NCBI GenBank assembly: GCA_900319105.1
Contig: ONND01000006.1
Location: 173,363 to 237,362 of the forward strand
Length of the DNA stretch: 64,000 nt
From: an uncultured Bacteroidales bacterium
GTDB taxonomy: Bacteria; Bacteroidota; Bacteroidia; Bacteroidales; Paludibacteraceae
Direction: 5' to 3'
Part shown: positions 58,777 to 64,000 of the stretch, in pieces
Layout: each line of letters begins with the position of its first letter
How positions within the stretch are numbered: the stretch's first letter is position 1
Notes under the pieces: generated by a model
The model's database searches: none
What the model was told of the DNA's origin: nothing
The model's input: only the letters and a program-made list of their open reading frames with translations
Translations under genes and position numbers: made by a program

Positions 58777-59796
58777 ATGAAAAAGTTTATTTTTTACTCA
58801 CTCGCTGCGCTGGCCTTGGTAGGTTGCAGCAAAACCGTAGAAGAGACAACCGAAGAACGCGTGGAACAAGTGTGCACGACCGTGTTGCATGAGCAACAGA
58901 TAGAGCGCGTCATTACCGTCTCAACCAATTTGCAGGGATACAAAACCCAGAACGTGGCTCCTTCCCTTACCGGTAAAATCGAGCATATCTACTGCGAAGT
59001 AGGCGATCACGTGCATGCCGGGCAGGACCTCGTTCGCATGGACCAGACCCAGTACAAGACCACCAAGATCGCCTTCGCGACCCTCGGTATAGAGAAGAAC
59101 CGCGTAGAGATGTTGCTCAAGACAGGTTCGGCTACCCAGCAGCAGTACGACCAACTCGAGTCGCAGTATAACTCCACCAAGGAGCAACTGGATTTTCTGC
59201 AGACCAATACCTACGTCAAGGCTCCTTTTGCGGGTGTCATCGCGGCGAAGATCTACGAGGACGGCGAACTCTATGCAGGACAGCCTATTTTAGTCTTGAC
59301 CCAGATAGACAAACTCAAAGCACTCGTGGCTATCCCAGAGACCTATTTCCCGCGTTTCAAAGAAGGAATGAAACTGAGCCTTACCTCGGAGATATATCCG
59401 GACAAGGTCTTTCCTGCTACGGTGGAAATTGTGTATCCTACGATTGACCCTTCTACGCATACCTTCCAATGCAAGATTGTGATTCCGAATACCAAAAATC
59501 TCCTTCGTCCGGGTATGTATGTTACCACCACTATCGGTTTGGGAAAAGCGGACGCACTCGTCATCCCCTACCAGGCGGTGGAGAAACTCGTCGGTGCTAA
59601 TGACCGCTATGTCTTCATTGTGGAGAACGGACGTGCCAAACGTGTGGCAGTTACCCTCGGACAGCGTTTTGATCAGGATATAGAAATCATCGCTCCGGAG
59701 ATAGTTCCCGGCGTCGAGGTCGTTACCACCGGCCAGCATAAGCTCGTCGATGGAGTCAAAGTCAATGTAGTTAGATTAACTAGTTCAACTAGATAA
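58777..59796 (+). CDS. RND efflux membrane-fusion lipoprotein
   Basis: The 339-residue protein carries a lipobox (LALVGCSK, Cys at about residue 18) and the MFP order: barrel-sandwich strand HIYCEVGDHVHAGQDLVRMD, helical hairpin KTTKIAFATLGIEKNRV, second lipoyl half APFAGVIAAKIYEDGELYAGQ, and beta-barrel domain (LSLTSEIYPDKVFPATVEIVYPTIDPSTHTF, given here in parts) plus membrane-proximal part. It links the inner-membrane pump to TolC. The hairpin is short, as usual for Bacteroidota. The gap to the next gene is 13 nt. Confidence 0.93.
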   Translation: MKKFIFYSLAALALVGCSKTVEETTEERVEQVCTTVLHEQQIERVITVSTNLQGYKTQNVAPSLTGKIEHIYCEVGDHVHAGQDLVRMDQTQYKTTKIAFATLGIEKNRVEMLLKTGSATQQQYDQLESQYNSTKEQLDFLQTNTYVKAPFAGVIAAKIYEDGELYAGQPILVLTQIDKLKALVAIPETYFPRFKEGMKLSLTSEIYPDKVFPATVEIVYPTIDPSTHTFQCKIVIPNTKNLLRPGMYVTTTIGLGKADALVIPYQAVEKLVGANDRYVFIVENGRAKRVAVTLGQRFDQDIEIIAPEIVPGVEVVTTGQHKLVDGVKVNVVRLTSSTR

Positions 59797-59809
59797 ACTA
59801 GGAAATCCT

Positions 59810-62800
59810 ATGTCAATTTATAAATCAGCAATCGAAAAACCGGTAACCACCGCCTTGATCTTTATCGCGGTGATCATTATCGGTATCTATAGCTTCCTCA
59901 AGCTGCCGATTGACCAGTTCCCGGAGATGGACCCGCCGTATATTACGGTGATGACCACCTATCCGGGTGCATCGGCTTCCGAGATCGAGACCAACGTCAC
60001 CAAGTACATGGAGAATGCCCTGACTTCGGTCGATCACCTCAAGCATATCACTTCGCAGTCCAAGGATAATATCTCCATGGTAACCCTCCAGCTCGAGTGG
60101 GGTAGTAACATGGATGAGGCGGTGAACGACGTGCGTTCGTTCGTCGATATGACCAAGAATAATCTGCCGGATAACTGCGGTACGCCGATGATCTTCAAGC
60201 TCTCGACGTCTTCTATGCCGGTTTGTATGTATTCGATCACGGCGGATGAGACCTACCCGGGCCTCGATAAGATCCTGAATGATGAGGTGATCCCGCAGCT
60301 CAACCAGGTGGACGGAATAGGTAATATATCCCTTTCCGGTTCGCCGGACCGTTATGTCTATATTGACATCGACCAGCAGAAACTCGATGCCTATGGCCTG
60401 ACGCTCGAGCAGGTCGGACAGGTCGTACAGGCGAATAACCTCAACCTCTCTTCGGGTACAATCAAGATGCCCCAAGAGCAGTACCAGATGCAGGTGCGTT
60501 CCGAGTATCTCGAGTCCTCCGAGATCAATAATCTGATGGTCACGATGACGGCGCAAGGACAACAGGTCTTCATCCGCGATATAGCTACCGTCAAGGATAC
60601 GATCAAGGACCTTACCCTCGATGAGAAAACCAACGGACGTGAGTCCGTGCGTCTTGTCGTCTCCAAACAGACAGGTGCGAACACGGTGAAGGTTTGCCGC
60701 GATATTCGTGCCGAACTGGATAAGATAGAGAAACAGTTGCCGGCGGATGTTAAGATCGAGGAGATCTTCGAGAGTTCGGAGAATATCCAGAACTCCATCA
60801 ACTCCCTCGAGGAGTCCATCGGCTATGCCCTTCTCTTCGTTGTACTCGTCGTGCTCTTCTTCCTCGGCAAATGGCGTGCTACCCTCATCATCGGTGTCAC
60901 GATTCCTATCGCCCTCATCGTGGCGTTTATCTACCTCGGTGTGGCGGATTCGTCTATCAATATTATCTCCCTCTGTTCGCTGACCATCGCTATCGGTATG
61001 GTGGTCGATGATGCGATCGTGGTCTTGGAGAATATCACGCGTCACGTCGAGCGTGGCGAAGATCCGCATGAGGCCTCTATCTATGCTACGAACGAGGTAT
61101 GGGTGTCCGTTATCGCAACGACCCTCGTTCTTGTAGCGGTGTTCGTGCCGATGACCATGCTGCCCGGTATGGCGGGTATCATGTTTAAGGAACTGGGATG
61201 GATCGTTACCATCGTCTGCTGTACCTCAACCCTAGTCGCTATTACCCTTACCCCGATGCTCTGCTCTAAACTCCTCAAAGCGAAGAAAGTGCACGTCGAT
61301 GAGAATGGTAGCCTCGTCGAGGATGAGGCAGGAAAGAAGAGCTGGTACGATCGTACGGTCGTTCATTTCCTTGATAAGGTCGATGATGCGTACGCGAAAG
61401 CCCTGGGATGGTGTCTGAATAACAAAGTCATCACCATCATCGCCCTGATGGGACTCTTCGTCTTCTCGCTCGTCCCTGTCTTTGCCGGTAAGATCGGTAC
61501 GGACTTTATGCAAGAGCAGGATAACGCACGTCTGACAGTCAAAGTGAAGGTACAGCGCGGTACGCGTATTGAGGAGACACTTAAGACCGCACGCAAACTG
61601 GAGGCACGCTTCATCGAACTTGTGCCCTGTATCCAGCTCATTAATACCTCCGCCGGTTCGAACGACGAGGCTACTATCTCCGCCATGTTCTCCCAGACAA
61701 TGAATAATACCATCCAGATGACCATTCGTCTGCCCCGTAAGTGGCGTCGTGATCAAACGGTATGGGAGATCGCCGAGACCCTCCGTCAGGAGATGGCGCG
61801 CTATCCGGAGATCATTGAGTATCAGTGTACTACGGCTGGATTCGGAGGTATGGGTAATAACTCCGTTGATATAGAGATCTATGGTTATGACTTCGACCTT
61901 ACTTCCCAACTGGCGGATCAGTGTCGTGTGCTCTCTTCGGCACTGCCGGGAGCACGTGACGTCAAGATAAGCCGTGAGGATGATCGCCCGGATATCAAGA
62001 TCACCGTCGATAAGGAGAAAGCGTCCCGACTCGGACTAACCTCCGCTACGATCTCTGCATATCTCCGTAACCGCGTCTCCGGTATGGCCTGCGGATACCT
62101 CAAGGAGGACGGATCGGAGTACGATATCCTTGTCCGCTTGCAGGAGGAGAACCGTAACTCGATCTCCGATGTCATGGATATGACGATCCCGACACCGCTG
62201 GGAAAGAAAGTCAAACTCTCCGAAGTGGCGCAGATCGGTGAATACTGGGCGCCGCCTACCATCGAGCGTAAGGCGCGTCAGCGTATCGTCACCGTCAGTG
62301 TCACGCCGTATAAGACTTCGCTCGGCGAACTCGCTAAACAAGTGCAAGCTAACGTGCTGCCGAACCTCAATCTGCCTGCCGGTTATACTGTAATGCTCGG
62401 CGGTAGCTACGAGGATCAGCAGGATACGTTCGATGATCTGATGTTGCTGGGTATCCTTATCTTCCTGCTCGTCTATATTGTGATGGCGTCGCAGTTTGAG
62501 TCTCTCCGAATGCCGGCGATCATTATGTTCTCCGTGCCGTTTGCTATCTCCGGTGTCATCCTCGCTCTATGGATCGCAGGACGTTCGCTCGATATGGTCG
62601 GCGCACTCGGTGTCGTTTTGTTGATCGGTATTGTGGTGAAGAACGGTATCGTGCTCGTCGATTATATCAACCTCATGCGTGAGCGCGGCTACGCCCTCAA
62701 TGAGGCTATCCAGATGTCCGGACGTTCACGTTTACGCCCTGTCCTCATGACGGCCTTCACTACTATCCTCGGTATGATCCCGATGGCTGTCAGCAAAGGT

Positions 62801-62992
62801 GAAGGTGCCGAGATGTGGCAACCGCTCGGTATCGTCGTTATCGGAGGTCTGACGATCTCCACCTTCCTTACGCTCTTCATCGTTCCTATTCTCTATGGCT
62901 CGATGACCAAGCATGGCGATCGCAATAAACAGGAAGCACTCAGAAAGAAGTTTATATTCATGGATCTTAAAGTAAAGGAGGAAAAGAAATGA
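59810..62992 (+). CDS. RND family efflux pump permease
   Basis: This 1060-residue inner-membrane protein has the RND layout: helix 1 (11-30), a large periplasmic loop, helices 2-6 (about 335-470) with the proton-relay Asp pair in IGMVVDDAIVVLENI, a second loop (555-860), and helices 7-12. GGSYEDQQDTFDDLM, VLLIGIVVKNGIVLVDYINLMRERG and SRLRPVLMTAFTTILGMIP are hallmark HAE1/HAEF1 segments (shortened here). It exports drugs, bile salts or other amphiphiles by proton motive force; the substrate is not known. It overlaps the PG0541 gene by 4 nt. Confidence 0.95.
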   Translation: MSIYKSAIEKPVTTALIFIAVIIIGIYSFLKLPIDQFPEMDPPYITVMTTYPGASASEIETNVTKYMENALTSVDHLKHITSQSKDNISMVTLQLEWGSNMDEAVNDVRSFVDMTKNNLPDNCGTPMIFKLSTSSMPVCMYSITADETYPGLDKILNDEVIPQLNQVDGIGNISLSGSPDRYVYIDIDQQKLDAYGLTLEQVGQVVQANNLNLSSGTIKMPQEQYQMQVRSEYLESSEINNLMVTMTAQGQQVFIRDIATVKDTIKDLTLDEKTNGRESVRLVVSKQTGANTVKVCRDIRAELDKIEKQLPADVKIEEIFESSENIQNSINSLEESIGYALLFVVLVVLFFLGKWRATLIIGVTIPIALIVAFIYLGVADSSINIISLCSLTIAIGMVVDDAIVVLENITRHVERGEDPHEASIYATNEVWVSVIATTLVLVAVFVPMTMLPGMAGIMFKELGWIVTIVCCTSTLVAITLTPMLCSKLLKAKKVHVDENGSLVEDEAGKKSWYDRTVVHFLDKVDDAYAKALGWCLNNKVITIIALMGLFVFSLVPVFAGKIGTDFMQEQDNARLTVKVKVQRGTRIEETLKTARKLEARFIELVPCIQLINTSAGSNDEATISAMFSQTMNNTIQMTIRLPRKWRRDQTVWEIAETLRQEMARYPEIIEYQCTTAGFGGMGNNSVDIEIYGYDFDLTSQLADQCRVLSSALPGARDVKISREDDRPDIKITVDKEKASRLGLTSATISAYLRNRVSGMACGYLKEDGSEYDILVRLQEENRNSISDVMDMTIPTPLGKKVKLSEVAQIGEYWAPPTIERKARQRIVTVSVTPYKTSLGELAKQVQANVLPNLNLPAGYTVMLGGSYEDQQDTFDDLMLLGILIFLLVYIVMASQFESLRMPAIIMFSVPFAISGVILALWIAGRSLDMVGALGVVLLIGIVVKNGIVLVDYINLMRERGYALNEAIQMSGRSRLRPVLMTAFTTILGMIPMAVSKGEGAEMWQPLGIVVIGGLTISTFLTLFIVPILYGSMTKHGDRNKQEALRKKFIFMDLKVKEEKK

Positions 62993-63282
62993 AATCTGTA
63001 ATGATTGTTTTTAACCAGGCTAATACAGACCGTGTCGAATATATGTTGGATGTATTGGGCATCAAAGGTTTTACCTTCTTTGAGCAAGTCCAAGGTCGAG
63101 GTACGAACGGAGGCGAACCCCGTCGTGGAACGCACACTTGGCCGGAGATGAACTCCTGTGTCATCACTATTATCGAAGATGAACAGCTCCCGTCCCTGCT
63201 CGAGTCCGTCAAAAAACTCGACCTTCGAAACCCCGAAGTGGGTGTCAGAGCCTTCGTCTGGCCCATCGAAGCTACCGTTTAG
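62989..63282 (+). CDS. PG0541 family PII-like transporter-associated protein
   Basis: The 97-residue protein is a small alpha/beta PII-like protein. It begins KSVMIVFNQANTDRVEYML and has a central loop (FEQVQGRGTNGGEPRRGTHTWPEMN) and a late ITIIEDEQLPSLLESV. It fits the PG0541 family, which lies next to RND pumps in Bacteroidota. PII-like proteins often bind nucleotides or metal and regulate a partner transporter; regulation of this pump is an inference. Its 3' end is followed by partial repeats of its own tail (GAAGCTACCGTTTA, 63268-63310). Confidence 0.92.
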   Translation: MKSVMIVFNQANTDRVEYMLDVLGIKGFTFFEQVQGRGTNGGEPRRGTHTWPEMNSCVITIIEDEQLPSLLESVKKLDLRNPEVGVRAFVWPIEATV

Positions 63283-63310
63283 AAGCTCTTGTTTAGAAGC
63301 TACCGTTTAT
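63268..63310 (+). repeat. Tail duplication after the PG0541 gene
   Basis: GAAGCTACCGTTTA occurs three times in slightly changed form, the first inside the last codons (EATV and stop) and two after the stop codon. It looks like a local tandem duplication. Confidence 0.7.
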
Positions 63311-63340
63311 CAAAAAAGCGTCCTCGGACGCTTTTTTTTA
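63311..63340 (+). terminator. Terminator of the efflux operon
   Basis: AAAAAAGCGTC-CTCG-GACGCTTTTTTTT, with a tetraloop and a long T-run, 29 nt past the PG0541 stop codon. Confidence 0.9.
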
Positions 63341-63389
63341 CACCCTACACCCTACACTGTACACCCTACACCGTACACTGTACACCCTT
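63339..63389. repeat. CACCCTACAC/CACCGTACAC tandem repeat
   Basis: Several units related to the 14-nt repeats at 7453 and 13781. The 220 nt that follow contain three TACCCCAAA units but no gene. Confidence 0.7.
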
Positions 63390-63580
63390 ATCACGCGCGC
63401 ACACGCGTTCCTTATATATACGCGTAGCGCACACGTATAGGATGGACCAAATCCCTACTTTTGCCCGTTTACCCCAAATACCCCAAAAATACCCCAAAAA
63501 TAATGCATTTTTTAATTTACACATTTTCAGCACTTTAACCAACAAAATGCATTTTAGGTGTATTTTTTTTGCAAAAATAT

Positions 63581-63612
63581 TTGGTCATATCAAAAAAAAG
63601 CTGTACCTTTGC
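63581..63612 (+). promoter_or_regulatory. Promoter of the rRNA operon
   Basis: TTTG (63581-63584), a 20-nt spacer with an A-tract and TACCTTTG (63605-63612). This leaves a leader of about 300 nt before 16S. The leader contains repeated GGTTAGC and CTAATCC units (63776-63836) but no recognised box A. Confidence 0.85.
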
Positions 63613-63775
63613 ACTCGCTTTTGAGAAACAAGTGTGTTTCGATTTTCTACCGGAGGCCCGGACATTAAAATTCAGATTCACCTACGTGGACCTAATTTTT
63701 TTGCGCCAAACCGAAGGATAGACGAAGCAAATTGAAAGATTGATACAATTAGTGTAGTACAAGAACTGAAATAAC

Positions 63776-63836
63776 CGGTTAGCGGTTAGCGGTTAGTGTT
63801 TAGCGGTTCGCCCCTAATCCCTAATCCCCTAATCCA
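63776..63836. repeat. GGTTAGC and CTAATCC repeats in the rRNA leader
   Basis: Three GGTTAGC-type units are followed by three CTAATCCC-type units of roughly complementary sequence, so a weak hairpin is possible. It precedes the 16S gene by about 80 nt. Confidence 0.55.
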
Positions 63837-63916
63837 CTAAACGGAACAATGGTTCCCGAAAAAATTCTACACTTGATAAATTCGATTATTCTGAGCTATC
63901 TTATAAATTTCTTTTT

Positions 63917-64000
63917 ACAACGAAGAGTTTGATCCTGGCTCAGGATGAACGCTAGCGACAGGCCTAACACATGCAAGTCGAGGGGCAGCGCGGGAGAAGC
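63917..64000 (+). rRNA. 16S ribosomal RNA (5' end only)
   Basis: The universal GAGTTTGATCCTGGCTCAG starts at 63925, so base 1 of the rRNA is near 63917. The following GATGAACGCTAGCGACAGGC and CACATGCAAGTCGAGGGGCA are of the Bacteroidales type. The gene continues beyond the window. Confidence 0.97.

Noticed and set aside
59825-61069. Long minus-strand ORF opposite the RND pump
   Set aside because: Shadow frame of a strongly conserved permease, with Asp/His/Arg-rich composition.
63283-63917. Small ORFs between the PG0541 gene and 16S
   Set aside because: They consist of repeat sequence and leader; no start signals or protein patterns.

Overview
The window is one continuous piece of a Bacteroidales chromosome (phylum Bacteroidota), probably from an uncultured gut or rumen lineage. 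The 5' end of a 16S rRNA gene at the right edge has a Bacteroidales-type sequence. At least 17 promoters fit the Bacteroidota form TTTG-N20-TAnnTTTG. Several families are typical of the order: DUF4954, DUF6089, GGGtGRT, PG0541, DUF3784, paired OmpH/Skp with BamA, and surface proteins with a common C-terminal tail. Coding is dense and mostly on the minus strand. Plus-strand genes are murI, one secreted nuclease, and the block from 52.4 kb to the end.

Layout. 0-2.3 kb: four small secreted proteins in one minus-strand operon, at least two of them related LPP20-like proteins; the last gene runs off the left edge. 2.9-17 kb: a housekeeping block for envelope and DNA metabolism, with a coiled-coil membrane protein, murF, an MFS transporter, a tiny coupled ORF, two ompH/skp genes, bamA, uppS, a DUF6089 barrel, radA, rnz, DUF4954 and dnaN. 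17-24 kb: outer-membrane and secreted proteins (a protein with a C-terminal sorting-like tail, FadL-type porin, serine protease) and murI. 24-30 kb: aquaporin, sufB, tRNA-Cys, a DEDD exonuclease, RlmI methyltransferase, a nucleosidase-like protein and an RHS-like lipoprotein. 30.9-35 kb: initiator tRNA, secreted nuclease, tRNA-Arg, zinc peptidase, Fur-family regulator and a GNAT-like protein.

35.2-44.5 kb is the most unusual region. It is a ten-gene operon behind a single recognisable promoter. It encodes a zinc-ribbon membrane protein, an SPFH-GYF protein, two further GYF-like proteins, a four-helix membrane protein and five exported proteins, two of them LPP20-like. I read it as a candidate envelope-stress or membrane-scaffold system. 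It shares the LPP20-like theme with the 0-2.3 kb cluster.

44.7-52.3 kb holds a GGGtGRT gene with a NifU-like scaffold, a small secreted coiled coil, a toxin-antitoxin pair, a GH10-like hydrolase, recF, a DUF3784 protein and a sigma-54 response regulator with no DNA-binding domain. 52.4-56.6 kb encodes two large secreted proteins: OB-fold-like repeats and an endonuclease I. With the nuclease at 31 kb they suggest extracellular DNA use. 56.8-63.3 kb is a TetR-TolC-MFP-RND efflux operon with a PII-like PG0541 protein. The rRNA operon starts at the right edge.

Two features run through the whole window. First, small repeats have been inserted in frame into conserved genes (murI, murF, radA, recF, rlmI, a response regulator) and into signal peptides; the same families lie between genes. 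Second, four long imperfect inverted repeats with an inner hairpin share one architecture, and one of them covers a start codon. No prophage, insertion sequence or CRISPR array was found.
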